From Halobellus ruber (GTDB taxonomy: Archaea > Halobacteriota > Halobacteria > Halobacteriales > Haloferacaceae), in the NCBI RefSeq assembly GCF_014212355.1, contig NZ_JACKXD010000001.1:767143-831142 (forward strand): a stretch of DNA of 64,000 nucleotides, read 5' to 3'. The notes below the pieces were generated by a model that was given only the letters and a program-made list of their open reading frames with translations, was not told the DNA's origin and did not search any database. A program made the translations under genes and the position numbers. Shown in pieces: positions 44,281-54,394 of this stretch. Every line of letters starts with the position of its first letter. Position 1 is the stretch's first letter.

Positions 44281-46731
44281 TCACGCGTCGATGGTCAGCT
44301 TCTCCGCCTTGATCCCGTCGACGTCGACGTCGAAGGTGGCGTCCGCGTCGACGGTGTACGTCAGCGTCGCCGACTCGCCCGCCGGCACCGACGGGGTCCA
44401 GGTGACGAACCACTCGCCGTCGAGGTCGACGACGCTCGCATCGTCGGGGAGATCCGAAGGCGCCGCCGACACGATCTCGGTGATCTCCGGTTTTTCGGCC
44501 CGGTCGGAGAAGTTCTCGACGGTCAGGGTGACCGACCCGTCGTCGATCTCGCGGTCCACGCTGACGTTGTTCATGATCCGCGCCAAGGCGCCGTCGATGT
44601 TCGGTCGCTCTCTGCCCGTCACCTCCGAGAGCTTGTCCGCCATCTCCGGGAGGATCCGGCCGAGGACGTCCTGTTTCTCCCGGCGCTTCCGCATCGACCG
44701 CCGCTTTTTCAGGTAGGATTTGAGTTCGCGGGCCGCCTCCCGCACGGCGAGTTCGATCTCGTCTTCGATCGCGGGAATGTTCGCGATGGCGTCCTTCGAC
44801 TCGCTCGTGAACGGCACGTTCGTGGAGGCCACGTGGATCATCACCACCACGGGGCCGCTCGGCATCCCCGATCCCCCGGGCTGGTCCAGCCCGTAGTTCC
44901 GCCACCCGATCCGCTTGACGACGTCGGTCGTCGCACACGCGCCCCGCTGGTAGACCAGCGGCACGCGGTTGGCGAACCGGAGCAGGCCGACGGTGCCGTC
45001 CTCCAACTCGCCGCCGTAGACGATTCCGGCCTCCACGATGAAGGGGTCGCCGCCGTGGACCTCGGCGTCGCGGGTCGCCGCCGCGTAGAAGTCGGCGTCG
45101 TACTCCTTCCGCAGCCCGGCCTCCACGAGTTCGGCGGTGATCGGCGAGAGGCAGTTCGTCGGCGGCGCCAGGATGTCGGTCTCCCGCATCGCCTCCAGAA
45201 GTTCGGAGGCGGCGTCGCGGTCGTCGGCGACGCTCCGCACCTTCGGTAACTCGTCGGGGACCGTCCGCATCGCGTTCCAGACCGCCTCGACGACGTTCTC
45301 GCGGGCTGTCTCGCCGAAGGAGACCTCCTCGGAGACCAGTCGGTCCGCGGAGCGGTCGACGTAGGCTTCGAGTTCCGACCGGGTCGCACGGTGGGCCCCG
45401 CCGGCCTCGCGGAACTTGTCGGCGAGCCGATCGGCCAACCCGGAGACGGTCGCGTCGTCCTTCCGGGTGCTTGTGGCCTCGTCGACCAACTCGTAGAGAT
45501 CCGTGTCGATGTCGGTGGTAAGCGCGTCCCAGGCCGCTTCGACGGCGTTCGCCCGAACCGTACTGCCGAAGGTCGCCCCGAACTCCTCGCCGACGTCCTC
45601 GCCGACCGTGTCGACGATCTCCCGGAGCTTCGAGCGGGTCGTCCGCTCCCTGGTCGAGAGGGTGTCTGCGACCCGGGCCGCGAACGCGGCTGTCGCCTCC
45701 TTGCCCTTGTTCGCGACGGCGTCCTCGACCGCGGCTTCGAGATCGGCGTCGGCGCTCCCCGGGACCGACCACCCCATCTCGCGGCCGAAGTGTCGATCGC
45801 GGAAGTTGTCCAGCACCTTGTCCGCGGTCTTCGATCCGACACGGGTGAACTCGCCCTGGAGGAACCCCGACACCGAGTACGATTCGGTCCCCTCCAGCAT
45901 CGTTATGAGCGTCCCGAGTTCGACCCCGTGTGGGTGCGGCCGGATCTCCTCGGTCTCGGCCGGCAGCTCCGCGCCCTCGACGCGCTCGTAGCGCCGCGGT
46001 TCGTCGAGCCGGGGTTCGTCGAGGACCAACCGCGCGTGGGGGTTCACCACCGCGGTGTGTTGGACGTAGTCGTGGAGCTGCTGGCGCGCCCGCATGTTCG
46101 CCTCCATCTCCAGCTCGATCCGGGTGCCGTGGGTGGGCGAAAGGTCCGACTCGCCGGGGGCGCGCTCCTCCTCGACGGAGATCTCCGGCTCGTTGGTGTC
46201 GGTGTCGATTATCAGCTCGAAATACTGCGCACGGTCGGAGTTCTGGGTCCGGGACGTGATCTTCGCCGGTTTGCCTGACGTCTTCTGTGCGTACAGGACA
46301 GCCGCTGAAATCCCGATTCCTTGCTGGCCGCGGTGCTGCTCACGCGCGTGAAAACGAGACCCATACAGGAGCTTCCCGAAAACCTTCGGGATCTGCTCGC
46401 GGGTGATCCCGGGGCCGTTGTCCTCGACGACGAGCTTGTAGTAGTCGCCGGATTCGGTGATCTCGACCGATATGTCCGGTTTGATCCCCGCCTCCTCCGT
46501 GGCGTCGAGGGCGTTGTCGACCGCCTCCTTGACCGCAGTGACGAGCCCCCGGGCGCCGGAGTCGAAGCCGAGCATCTGCTTGTTCTTGTCGAAGAACTCG
46601 GCGATCGAGATGGCGCGCTGGCCCTCCGCCAGGTCGGCGGCGACCTCCCCGCGGGTATCGGCGTCGTCGTCGCTGTCGTCGCTTTCGCCGTCGTCATCCT
46701 CGTCGTCGAGTGTCGACTGAAACGAAGTCAT
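44281..46731 (-). CDS. top6B: DNA topoisomerase VI subunit B
   Basis: The 816-residue ATPase subunit. An acidic 35-residue leader ([20 protein letters not shown]...) precedes the GHKL fold: [16 protein letters not shown] (N box), [27 protein letters not shown] and [17 protein letters not shown]. Helix-turn-helix-type repeats ([37 protein letters not shown]) and a transducer domain follow. The C-terminal 100 residues are an Ig-like beta domain ([19 protein letters not shown]). The protein is longer than Sulfolobus Top6B (about 530), with a large Glu/Asp-rich helical insertion around 320-520. The ATG at 46731 precedes the conserved leader. Confidence 0.97.
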   Translation of the reverse strand: MTSFQSTLDDEDDDGESDDSDDDADTRGEVAADLAEGQRAISIAEFFDKNKQMLGFDSGARGLVTAVKEAVDNALDATEEAGIKPDISVEITESGDYYKLVVEDNGPGITREQIPKVFGKLLYGSRFHAREQHRGQQGIGISAAVLYAQKTSGKPAKITSRTQNSDRAQYFELIIDTDTNEPEISVEEERAPGESDLSPTHGTRIELEMEANMRARQQLHDYVQHTAVVNPHARLVLDEPRLDEPRRYERVEGAELPAETEEIRPHPHGVELGTLITMLEGTESYSVSGFLQGEFTRVGSKTADKVLDNFRDRHFGREMGWSVPGSADADLEAAVEDAVANKGKEATAAFAARVADTLSTRERTTRSKLREIVDTVGEDVGEEFGATFGSTVRANAVEAAWDALTTDIDTDLYELVDEATSTRKDDATVSGLADRLADKFREAGGAHRATRSELEAYVDRSADRLVSEEVSFGETARENVVEAVWNAMRTVPDELPKVRSVADDRDAASELLEAMRETDILAPPTNCLSPITAELVEAGLRKEYDADFYAAATRDAEVHGGDPFIVEAGIVYGGELEDGTVGLLRFANRVPLVYQRGACATTDVVKRIGWRNYGLDQPGGSGMPSGPVVVMIHVASTNVPFTSESKDAIANIPAIEDEIELAVREAARELKSYLKKRRSMRKRREKQDVLGRILPEMADKLSEVTGRERPNIDGALARIMNNVSVDREIDDGSVTLTVENFSDRAEKPEITEIVSAAPSDLPDDASVVDLDGEWFVTWTPSVPAGESATLTYTVDADATFDVDVDGIKAEKLTIDA

Positions 46732-46833
46732 TCCCTGCGGGGCCGTACCTCCCCAACGGTTAAGAAGTGTTGGGGAGCGTCCCGAAAGTGAAACGGACCG
46801 GGAAACCGGCTGCAACGCGTCGGTCGACGACCG

Positions 46834-47370
46834 CTATTCGACGTCGAGGGACTCGATCTCGATCTCCCGCATCGGCTTGTCGTTTCTGTCGGTCGGGACC
46901 GTCCCGATCTCCTCGACGACGTCCATCCCGTCGACGACGTGACCGAAGACCGCGTGCCGGCCGTCGAGGCGCGGCTGCGGGCCGAGCGTGATGAAGAACT
47001 GCGAGCCGTTGGTGTCGGGACCGCGGTTCGCCATCGAGAGGATCCCCGCCTCGTCGTGGTTGAGGTCCTCGTGAAATTCGTCGTCGAAGGTGTAGCCGGG
47101 GCCGCCCTCGCCGGTCCCCTCGGGATCGCCACCCTGGATCATAAAGTCGCCGATGACGCGGTGGAAGATGGTGCCCTCGTACAGCGAGTCGGTTCGCGTC
47201 TCGCCGGTCTCGGGGTCGGACCACTCGATGTCGCCGGTCGCAAGCCCCAGGAAGTTCTCGACGGTCCGCGGGGCGCGCTGCTCGAATAGTTCGAGCGTGA
47301 TGTCGCCTTTCGTGGTGTGCAGCGTGACCGCGGGGTTGTCGGGATCCTCGAAGTCGGAGTCGTCTCCCAT
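46834..47370 (-). CDS. Peptidyl-prolyl cis-trans isomerase, cyclophilin type
   Basis: A cytoplasmic cyclophilin of 178 residues. Family motifs are [64 protein letters not shown] and [18 protein letters not shown]. Catalytic Arg and Phe positions (FHRVI, GSQFFI) are conserved. There is no signal peptide. The ATG at 47370 is followed by an acidic leader ([14 protein letters not shown]). It sits between top6B and the TrpD2-like gene, all on the minus strand, but gaps of 76-102 bp suggest separate promoters. Confidence 0.96.
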   Translation of the reverse strand: MGDDSDFEDPDNPAVTLHTTKGDITLELFEQRAPRTVENFLGLATGDIEWSDPETGETRTDSLYEGTIFHRVIGDFMIQGGDPEGTGEGGPGYTFDDEFHEDLNHDEAGILSMANRGPDTNGSQFFITLGPQPRLDGRHAVFGHVVDGMDVVEEIGTVPTDRNDKPMREIEIESLDVE

Positions 47371-47446
47371 ACCTCGATCGTGGCGTGACGCACACAAAAC
47401 GGTGTTCACTCCCGGGCGACCGGGGTTCCGGCGGTCCGATCCGACC

Positions 47447-48520
47447 TCAGAACGCCCGCAGGTCGTCGAGCACGGCCTCGGCGGCCCCGCTCTCGATGCT
47501 GTCACGGGCGAGTTCGAGGCCCTCCTCCAGGGTGTCGGCGTCGTCGCGGGCGTAGATCCGGAACGCGGCGTTGAGCGCGACCGCGTCCGCGAAGTGGTCC
47601 TCGCGGTCGCCTGCGATGATCTCCTCGGTCAGCGCCGCGGAGTCGCCGGCGACGTCGTCGGGGTCGACCTCTAAGTCCTCGGATTCGAAGTCCATCCCGT
47701 ACTCCGGCGTCTCGATCTCGTAGTCGGTGAACTCGCCGTCGCGCCACTCGCCGACCTTCGTGTACCCGGGCCGGATGTCGTCGTACCCTTCCATCCCCTG
47801 GAACATCACGACGCGCCCGGGGCTTTGGGACGCCATCAGACCGAACGTGTCGGTGATCTTCTTCGCGAACGCGAGGTGGTAGAAGGAGCCGAGATGGACG
47901 TCCGCTCCCGCGGGGTTCAGCAGCGTCTCGACGGTGTTTACGAACGTCCGCACGCCCATCTGGTCCCGGCGGCCCTCGAGGCCGTCGACGTGCGGCGCGA
48001 AGGCGGGCTGGTAGTAGAAGCCGAACCCCGTCTCGTCGACCATCGCGGCGCTCTCCGCGGGGTCGAGTTCGGTCCGCACTCCGAGGTCGTCGAGGACGTG
48101 CTTATAGGCGTCCTGCTTCTGGGTGGGGACCCGGTCGCCGGAGTGTGTCACCACCGGCGTGCCCGCGCCGGCGGCGACGAGCCCCGCCGCCGCCCCCAGG
48201 ATCGCGGTGTCGCCCTTGCCGTCGTAGTTGGCGCCGCAGTCGACCGGGTCGGCGTCGGGTTCGGCGGAGACGACGTCCTCGGCGAGCACGTCGGTGTAGG
48301 CCGCCAACTCCTCGGCGACGTTGTGCTTCCAGCGGTTCGCGAGCCAGAACGCCCCGAGGGTGGTGGGATCGGGCTCGCCGGCGAGAATCCGCCGCATCGC
48401 GTCGGTCGCCTGTTCACGGGTCATATCCTCCGCGGACTTGATCCCCGAGCCGACGACCTCCGTCATCAGTCGCTTCAACGGCCACTCCCCGAACCCGGCG
48501 GGCTCCGGCGCTTGTGCCAT
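47447..48520 (-). CDS. Anthranilate phosphoribosyltransferase-like protein (TrpD2/YbiB type)
   Basis: A 357-residue glycosyltransferase-family-3 protein. The N-terminal helical domain is [32 protein letters not shown]. The nucleotide/PRPP loop region is [25 protein letters not shown], with [25 protein letters not shown]. The canonical TrpD motif GTGGD is replaced by ANYDGKGDT, as in TrpD2 proteins that do not synthesise tryptophan and may bind nucleic acid. No other trp gene is nearby. The ATG at 48520 ([15 protein letters not shown]) was preferred over upstream in-frame ATGs because the family N-terminus starts here. Confidence 0.83.
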   Translation of the reverse strand: MAQAPEPAGFGEWPLKRLMTEVVGSGIKSAEDMTREQATDAMRRILAGEPDPTTLGAFWLANRWKHNVAEELAAYTDVLAEDVVSAEPDADPVDCGANYDGKGDTAILGAAAGLVAAGAGTPVVTHSGDRVPTQKQDAYKHVLDDLGVRTELDPAESAAMVDETGFGFYYQPAFAPHVDGLEGRRDQMGVRTFVNTVETLLNPAGADVHLGSFYHLAFAKKITDTFGLMASQSPGRVVMFQGMEGYDDIRPGYTKVGEWRDGEFTDYEIETPEYGMDFESEDLEVDPDDVAGDSAALTEEIIAGDREDHFADAVALNAAFRIYARDDADTLEEGLELARDSIESGAAEAVLDDLRAF

Positions 48521-48649
48521 ACTATTCCGTTGTGGTGCGAGCATCAAAAGTTGCCCGCTCGCTCCCGGGGAGTGTGACGCTCTCCGGTCGGTTCTTCACC
48601 ATCGACCGGGGCCGAAATAGGTACGTTCGTCCGGCCCGAAGCGGGCGTA

Positions 48650-49696
48650 ATGAGCGCACTGGACGACGATTGGCGTGCTGATCTCGACGCGGTCGACGCC
48701 GCCCTGATCGACGAGTACCAGAGCGGCTTCCCCGTCGTCGAGCGGCCCTTCCGCGTCGTCGCCGACGAACTCGGCACCGGGGAAGACGAGGCGCTGGACC
48801 GCGTCCGGCGCCTCCGCGAACGCGGGATCTTCCGCCGGTTCGGCGCGGTGCTGAACCCGCCCGTTATCGGGAGTTCCACGCTCGCGGCCGTCTCGGCGCC
48901 CGAAGCGCGGTTCGACGGGATAGCAGAGGTGATCAACGGGTACCGACAGGTGAACCACAACTACCGGCGGGACCACGTCTGGAACATGTGGTTCGTCGTG
49001 ACCGCCGCCTCCCGGGAGAAACGCGACGCGATCCTCGCGGAGATCGAGGCCGAAACCGGGTGTGAGGTGCTGGCGCTTCCGATGCTCACCGACTACTACA
49101 TCGATCTCGAGTTCCCGGTCGTCAACGACGACGCGTTCGCCCGCGAGAGCGTGGCTGCGACCGACGCGTCGGCGACGCGGATCTCCGAGGACGCGGCCGC
49201 GGGGCTCTCCGACCTCGACGCCGCCTTGCTGGTGGAGATCCAGGACGGCTTCCCCCTCTCTGCGACGCCGTACCGTGACGTCGCCGACGCGATCGGCGCC
49301 GACGTCGACGAGGTCGTCGGCGCGGTCGGCCGCCTGCTTGCGGACGGCTGCATCAAGCGGGTCGGCTGCGTCGTCAACCACGTCGTCACGGGGTTCGACG
49401 CCAACTGTATGGTCGTCTGGGATGTCCCCGACGACCGACTCGACGCCCGCGGTGAGGCCGTGGGGGAACTGCCCTACGTCACGCTGTGTTACCACCGCCC
49501 GCGACGCCCCGACCAGGGGTGGGAGTACAACCTCTTCACGATGATCCACGGCCGGGAGACCGACGCCGTCAACCAAAAGGTCGACGAGCTCGCGGCCGAG
49601 CACCTCCCGTTCGACCACGAGCGGCTCTACTCGACTGCGACGCTGAAACAGACCGGCGCGCGGTACGACGACCTCGTGAGCGCCGGCCCGGAGTGA
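48650..49696 (+). CDS. Siroheme decarboxylase, fused AhbA-AhbB type
   Basis: A 348-residue tandem of two Lrp/AsnC-like modules. The first has a winged helix (about 12-60) and RQVNHNYRRDHVWNMWFVVTA. The second has its own helix-turn-helix (about 190-235) and VTLCYHRPRRPDQGWEYNLFTMIHG. The N-H-N-Y-R-R-x-H and CYxRxR...W-x-Y-N-L-x-x-M-I-H-G motifs are those of AhbA and AhbB. These decarboxylate siroheme to didecarboxysiroheme in the alternative haem pathway of archaea and sulfate reducers. The two subunits are separate proteins in many organisms and fused here. The ATG at 48650 is divergent from the TrpD2-like gene. Confidence 0.88.
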   Translation: MSALDDDWRADLDAVDAALIDEYQSGFPVVERPFRVVADELGTGEDEALDRVRRLRERGIFRRFGAVLNPPVIGSSTLAAVSAPEARFDGIAEVINGYRQVNHNYRRDHVWNMWFVVTAASREKRDAILAEIEAETGCEVLALPMLTDYYIDLEFPVVNDDAFARESVAATDASATRISEDAAAGLSDLDAALLVEIQDGFPLSATPYRDVADAIGADVDEVVGAVGRLLADGCIKRVGCVVNHVVTGFDANCMVVWDVPDDRLDARGEAVGELPYVTLCYHRPRRPDQGWEYNLFTMIHGRETDAVNQKVDELAAEHLPFDHERLYSTATLKQTGARYDDLVSAGPE

Positions 49697-49714
49697 GCTG
49701 CCCGCTTCCCGCGG

Positions 49715-50494
49715 CTACACCGAGATCGGCGCGAGCCGATACAGCGTCCGTGCGGCCCCGACGACGCCGGTCTTCGCCAAGGCACCGCTCCGGATCGCGC
49801 TGTATTTGGCGTAGTACCGGCTCCTTCTGGCGCCCGCGCCGGCGTAGTGTCGAGCGGAGATCGGGATCGGCGTCCGCCGCCCTTCGACCCGGATCGCGCC
49901 GTCGCCGATCGCCTCCACGATCACGTCGGCCGTGAGGTCCGCGCGGTCGACGCCTCCGATGTCGATCTCGGTGTACGCGCGGCCGACGTAGCCGACCTTG
50001 TGGGCGTCGCTGCCGGCGACGCCGGGATAGGCGTGCGCCCGCGCGTACCGCCGCGCCCGACGGTTCTTCCACCCGGTGAACGCCCAGGAGTTGTACACTT
50101 CGATCGCGTCGGGGTCGACGCCGCGGAGCCGGCGTTTCCGGACGCCGTGGCGGCTCCGCTGAAACGGGTGCGGCACGATCGCGATCCCGCCGCGGCCCTG
50201 GATCCACGCCGTGGTCTCTGCCATCGGCGCGCGCCGCGGCGGCATCTCCTCGACGCCGATCGCGAGCAGGTGGCCGTCCGCCGTCGACACTTCGACTCCG
50301 GGGATCCCCACCAGCCCGTATTTCGGCGCCAGTTCCGCCGCGCGGACGGACTCGTGGATCACGTCGTGGTCGGTGATCACGACCGCGTCGAGCCCGATCT
50401 CCGCGGCCTGCTCTAAGATCAACTCGGGAGGGTCCGTTCCGTCGTAGGAGGCCTCGGAGTGGACGTGCGGGTCGATTCTGACGGTGAGCGACAC
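49715..50494 (-). CDS. PHP-domain phosphoesterase
   Basis: A 259-residue metal-dependent phosphoesterase. RIDPHVHSEASYDGTDPPE carries the first His-x-His pair, AVVITDHDVIHES the second motif, IPGVEVSTADGHLLAIG the third, IVPHPF the fourth and VAGSDAHKVGYVGRAYTEI the C-terminal ligands. The metal site is therefore complete. Substrates of stand-alone PHP proteins (histidinol phosphate, nucleotides, RNA ends) cannot be assigned here. The start is a GTG at 50494 (VSLTVRID), supported by the promoter GTATAAAA on the other side at 50515-50524, so the message is leaderless. It is convergent with the siroheme decarboxylase. Confidence 0.9.
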   Translation of the reverse strand: MSLTVRIDPHVHSEASYDGTDPPELILEQAAEIGLDAVVITDHDVIHESVRAAELAPKYGLVGIPGVEVSTADGHLLAIGVEEMPPRRAPMAETTAWIQGRGGIAIVPHPFQRSRHGVRKRRLRGVDPDAIEVYNSWAFTGWKNRRARRYARAHAYPGVAGSDAHKVGYVGRAYTEIDIGGVDRADLTADVIVEAIGDGAIRVEGRRTPIPISARHYAGAGARRSRYYAKYSAIRSGALAKTGVVGAARTLYRLAPISV

Positions 50495-50514
50495 ATTCGT
50501 TGTTCGCGGGCACG

Positions 50515-50524
50515 GGTATAAAAA
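50515..50524 (-). promoter_or_regulatory. TATA box of the PHP gene
   Basis: The minus strand reads TTTTTATACC about 21-30 nt before the GTG at 50494. This sets a leaderless start and supports the GTG. Confidence 0.55.
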
Positions 50525-50718
50525 CTACCCGCGCAGGGGGGCGGTATCCGGATCTCTGGACGTACCGTCGGTCACTCCTCGTTGGCGCCGACGGCGCCGT
50601 CGGCGACGATCACCACAGGCGCGTCCCGGCCGGACAGCCGCCGGTACACTCTCTCACCGCCGTCCGACCGGTGTCGTCCACGTGGCGCCGATCGCCGGGG
50701 TGGTTACCGGCCTTCGTT

Positions 50719-52266
50719 TCAGGCTTCCGCGAGGACGCCCTGGGTGATCAGGTCGGCGGCTCGCTCGCCGATGGCGACGGCGGGCGCGTGGGTGTTCCCG
50801 CTGGTTATTTTCGGCATAATGGAGGTGTCAGCGACGCGAAGCCCGTCGACACCTCTCACCCTTAGCCGGGGATCAACGACCGCCATCTCATCGCCCGCCG
50901 GTCCCATCTTGCAGGTTCCGACGGGATGGTACACCGTGTGGCACGTCTCCCGGACGTGCTCTTCGATCTCGGCATCGGTCCGGACGTCCGCCCCGGGCCA
51001 GATCTCCCGGCCGCGAATCCCGTCGAGGGGTTCGGCCTGGGCGATCTCGCGGGCCTTCTTGATGCCTTCTCGAAGTACCCGTAGGTCGGGTTCCGCGCTG
51101 AGGTACTGTGGATCTATGACGGGATCGTTCGTGGGATCCGCTGATCCCAACTCGACGGTCCCGACGCTCTCCGGGCGGAGTTGCGTTGATCCGATCGAGA
51201 AGCCCAGCCCCTCGGGGTTGGCGAAGCCGTGGTCCATATAGTACACTGGACAGAAGTGAAACTGGAGGTCCGGGGCCGGTTCGTTCTCGTTGACGTACGT
51301 GTAGCCTGCGCCCTCGCCGATGTTCGAGGTTGGAGCGGGGCCCGCTTCGTCGGTTCGTTCGTAGACCACGAACGTAAACAGGTGGTCCTGGAGGTTTCGG
51401 CCGACGCCCGGAAGATCAACGTGAACGTCGATGCCGTGCTCGGCGAGGTGTTCGGCCGGCCCGATCCCGGAGAGCATCAGTAACTGCGGGGAGTTATATG
51501 CCCCACCACACACGACGACTTCCCCGGCCGCATCGGGGGTGTGTTCCCCGCCCGCTTGCTCGTATGTCACCCCGACGGCCCGGTCGCCCTCGAAGCGGAT
51601 CCCGGTGACATGTGCCCGCGTCTCGACGGTGAGGTTCGGCCGATCGAGGATCGGCTTGATGTACGCGGCAGCGCTGCTGCAGCGCTCACCGTCGCGCTGT
51701 GTAACGTGATACAGCCCGGCGCCCGTCTGGGACTCGCCGTTGAAATCGGGATTGCGGTCGAGACCGCAGGTCTCTGCGGCCTCGATGTACCGCTCCGTGG
51801 CCGGGTTGGGATCGACGAGATCGCTCACGACGACGGGCCCGCCGGTGCCGTGGTACTCCGACTGTCCGGTCCCTCTAAACTCCTCGGCGCGCTTGAATAC
51901 GTCGAGCATTTCTTCGAACGACCAGCCGTCGTTGCCGAGGGCCGCCCAGTTGTCGTAGTCCCACGGACACCCACGGTTGTATATCTGCGCGTTCAGCGAA
52001 CTCGATCCGCCCAGCGTCTTTCCCCGCGGATGGTACAGCCGCCGATCGTTCAGTTCGGACTGGGGTTCGGTGTAATACTCCCAGTCGGCGTCGGATTTGA
52101 AGAGGTGCGGAAACATCGATGGGGTGTAGATCTCCTCCTGGTACTCCTCGTCCGGGGCACCCGCTTCAAGAAGCAAGACCTCGGTTTCCGGGTCCTCCGA
52201 GAGCCGGTGCGCGACCGCACATCCTGCCGATCCGGCGCCGACGACGATGTGGTCGAACTCCGTCAT
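50719..52266 (-). CDS. GMC-family FAD oxidoreductase (choline/alcohol dehydrogenase-like)
   Basis: The protein has 515 residues. The FAD motif is HIVVGAGSAGCAVAHRLSEDPE. GMC signature 1 is YHPRGKTLGGSSSLNAQIYNRG, signature 2 is GGAYNSPQLLMLSGIG, and the catalytic His pair region is YHPVGTCKMG with NTHAPAVAIGERAADLI. It oxidises an alcohol, most likely choline or a sugar/aliphatic alcohol; the substrate is not clear and no betaine-aldehyde dehydrogenase gene is adjacent. Codon use is slightly less G+C-biased than in the neighbours, and its promoter region is unusually A+T-rich. The ATG at 52266 begins MTEFDHIVVGAG. Confidence 0.9.
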   Translation of the reverse strand: MTEFDHIVVGAGSAGCAVAHRLSEDPETEVLLLEAGAPDEEYQEEIYTPSMFPHLFKSDADWEYYTEPQSELNDRRLYHPRGKTLGGSSSLNAQIYNRGCPWDYDNWAALGNDGWSFEEMLDVFKRAEEFRGTGQSEYHGTGGPVVVSDLVDPNPATERYIEAAETCGLDRNPDFNGESQTGAGLYHVTQRDGERCSSAAAYIKPILDRPNLTVETRAHVTGIRFEGDRAVGVTYEQAGGEHTPDAAGEVVVCGGAYNSPQLLMLSGIGPAEHLAEHGIDVHVDLPGVGRNLQDHLFTFVVYERTDEAGPAPTSNIGEGAGYTYVNENEPAPDLQFHFCPVYYMDHGFANPEGLGFSIGSTQLRPESVGTVELGSADPTNDPVIDPQYLSAEPDLRVLREGIKKAREIAQAEPLDGIRGREIWPGADVRTDAEIEEHVRETCHTVYHPVGTCKMGPAGDEMAVVDPRLRVRGVDGLRVADTSIMPKITSGNTHAPAVAIGERAADLITQGVLAEA

Positions 52267-52278
52267 ATCAGTATGAAA

Positions 52279-52299
52279 TATGATATAGTATACATCATA
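52279..52299. promoter_or_regulatory. A+T-rich imperfect palindrome upstream of the GMC oxidoreductase
   Basis: TATGAT and ATCATA flank a nine-base centre (ATAGTATAC), 13 nt upstream of the start at 52266. In a strongly G+C-rich genome this 21-bp segment is conspicuous. It overlaps the expected TATA position, so it may be both promoter and operator. Confidence 0.5.
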
Positions 52300-52474
52300 A
52301 TAAATCGATTGGACCGAGCAACGAGCTCCGTCCCCGGTCCCGACCGGGTGCGACTCCCGAACGCTCGATTACGTCGGACGGCGTCGCCGGACCGCGGTGC
52401 GGGACCATCGGGTTCGTCTATCCAGCCTTTGTGGTCGGTAGTTCCGAAACACACGCGAAAGGCCTCCTGTCCGG

Positions 52475-53563
52475 TTACTCGCCCGCTTGCTCGCCGCGGA
52501 TCCGCTCGCCGGCCTCGTACCCGTTCCGGAGCGCCGCCGCCACCCGTCCCTCGCCGGCCACCCAGTCGCCGGCGACGTAGAGCCCGGCGGCCTCGACGGC
52601 CCGCAACGGCTCGGTCTCGGCCCCCGACTCCGGCAGCGCGTACCGCCACCCCTGATCGTCGACCCAGTCGGGGTCGCGGTACCGGTCGTCGCCGAGGAGG
52701 TCAGCCGCGTGGTCCGCTGCCGCCGCCGCGGCGTCGTCGAGCGGGTCGTCGTAGTGGGCCTCGGACCACGCGGGGCTCATCTGGACGACGAGCAGGCTCT
52801 CGCCGTCGGGGACGTGGCCCGACTTGCACTCCTCGCGGGAGAGCCACCCGACCGCGTGGTCCTTGTCGACGTTCACCAGGCCGTACCACGGGTACGACTC
52901 CCGGAACGGGTAATGCAGGACGAGAGTCCGGATCGTCCGGTAGGAAACGGCGTCGACGGCGTCGATCAGCGGCTCCAACCGGTCGTCGTCCCAGTCGGTC
53001 GCCCCGAGCAGGTCGGCGGTCTGGGGCGCCGGCGGGGTCAGGAGGACAACGTCGAACGGGCCGTAGTCGGCGCCGTCGGTGTCGGTGAGGTGCCACGTCC
53101 CGCCCGCCCGGTCGATCGCCTCCACCCGGGTCCGACGGTGGACGGCGGCGTCGGTCCGCGCGAGCAGCCGCTTTGCGAGTTGGGTGATCCCCTCGCTCCA
53201 GGTCCACTTCCGTCCGTCGTCGCCGTGGCCCTCGGCGACCTCGCCGTCGGCGTCGAACGTCCACACCGGTTCCTCGATGTCGACCAAGCCCTCGGTCCCC
53301 AGTTCGGGGATCAAGGAGGCGGCCAGTTCGTCGTCGTCCTTGACGTAGTTGGCGCCGTGGTCGTAGCGGCAGCCCTCCCGCCGCCGGGTCGCCGCCCGTC
53401 CGCAGACGCCGCCGCTCTTCTCTACGATCGTCACCGTCGCGCCGGCGTCGCGAAGCGCGTACGCGGCAGCCGCCCCCGCCGCGCCCGCGCCGACGACGCC
53501 GACGCGGATCGGTTCGGTCGACTCCCGGTCTCGGCTCCCTGCGGGACCGTCTCGGTGGCTCAT
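52475..53563 (-). CDS. FAD-dependent amine-oxidase/renalase-like oxidoreductase
   Basis: A 362-residue NAD(P)-binding Rossmann flavoprotein. The FAD motif is IRVGVVGAGAAGAAAAYALRDAG. The next motif, KSGGVCGRAATRRREGCRYDHGANYVKDDD, is typical of renalase/amine-oxidase-like proteins. The C-terminal FAD loop is GLYVAGDWVAGEGRVAAALRNGYEAG. The first 18 residues are a short charged leader. Substrate unknown. A 208-bp gap holds the A+T-rich control region of the neighbouring GMC gene. The start at 53563 (MSHRDGPAGSRDRE) is close to the divergent ATPase gene at 53662. Confidence 0.88.
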   Translation of the reverse strand: MSHRDGPAGSRDRESTEPIRVGVVGAGAAGAAAAYALRDAGATVTIVEKSGGVCGRAATRRREGCRYDHGANYVKDDDELAASLIPELGTEGLVDIEEPVWTFDADGEVAEGHGDDGRKWTWSEGITQLAKRLLARTDAAVHRRTRVEAIDRAGGTWHLTDTDGADYGPFDVVLLTPPAPQTADLLGATDWDDDRLEPLIDAVDAVSYRTIRTLVLHYPFRESYPWYGLVNVDKDHAVGWLSREECKSGHVPDGESLLVVQMSPAWSEAHYDDPLDDAAAAAADHAADLLGDDRYRDPDWVDDQGWRYALPESGAETEPLRAVEAAGLYVAGDWVAGEGRVAAALRNGYEAGERIRGEQAGE

Positions 53564-53661
53564 ATCCGGACCGGGGGACGCGACGCGCTTTACCCTTCTG
53601 GCGGCTCGGCCTCCGACCCCGCAGCCGGCGTTACGCTGCGTGAGAATCGCCCGGAACCGTT

Positions 53662-54393
53662 ATGAGTCGGGATCGTGAGAAGCCGCGTATGCGGATACCG
53701 AGTGGGGTCAGCGGCTTCGATCACCTCGTCCAGGGCGGGTTCCTCCCGGAGCGGCTGTACGTCCTCTCGGGACCCCCGGGCAGCGGGAAGACCACGTTCA
53801 CCGCGCAGTTCGTCGCCGAGGGGCTCAGAAACGGGGAGAACTGCCTGTACGTCACGATGCACGAGTCCCGCGAGGAGCTCGTCGAGGACATGTCCAGCTA
53901 CGACTTCGGGTTCGAAACGCTCGCGACCTCCGATCAGTTCCGGTTCGTGAACCTCACAAGCAAGCGGGCCGAGCGGCTGCTGAGCCAGTCGTCAGGGGGA
54001 AGCGGGCCGTCGAGCGTCCAGGCGCTGTCGGACAAGCTGGTCGCGTTCGTCAACGCCCGGGACATCGAGCGGCTGGTGATCGACTCCACGATGCTTCTGG
54101 ATATGTTCTTCGCGGAGGGCGACGCCGAGATGACGCGCTTTCTCACCGCGCTGAAATCCTGCGACGCGACGACGCTGCTGATCTCGGAGATGACCGACCC
54201 CAGCGCCTACGCCGACGAGCACTTCCTGGCTCACGGCGTCGTCTTCTTCCACAACTATCTGGAGGCGACCGGGATGACCCGCGGGATCCAGGTCGTGAAG
54301 ATGCGCGGGACCGACATCGACTGCGACATCCGGTCGCTGCGGTTCACCGACGAGGGGCTGGTGATCGACCCGACCAAACGCGTGGATTTCTGA
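53662..54393 (+). CDS. HTR-like RecA/KaiC-fold ATPase
   Basis: A 243-residue RecA-superfamily protein. The KaiC-type entry is RIPSGVSGFDHLVQGGFLPERLYVLSGPPGSGKTTFTAQFVAEG, with the Walker A loop at about 37-45. Walker B-like LVIDSTMLLDMFF is near 140. The C-terminus has VVKMRGTDIDCDIRSLRFTDEGLVI, the usual ending of single-domain KaiC/HTR-like proteins. In haloarchaea these are linked to signal transduction and their partners are generally unknown. The ATG at 53662 follows GGAACCGTT. The next gene begins one base after the stop, so the two proteins probably act together. Confidence 0.87.
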   Translation: MSRDREKPRMRIPSGVSGFDHLVQGGFLPERLYVLSGPPGSGKTTFTAQFVAEGLRNGENCLYVTMHESREELVEDMSSYDFGFETLATSDQFRFVNLTSKRAERLLSQSSGGSGPSSVQALSDKLVAFVNARDIERLVIDSTMLLDMFFAEGDAEMTRFLTALKSCDATTLLISEMTDPSAYADEHFLAHGVVFFHNYLEATGMTRGIQVVKMRGTDIDCDIRSLRFTDEGLVIDPTKRVDF

Positions 54394-54394
54394 G

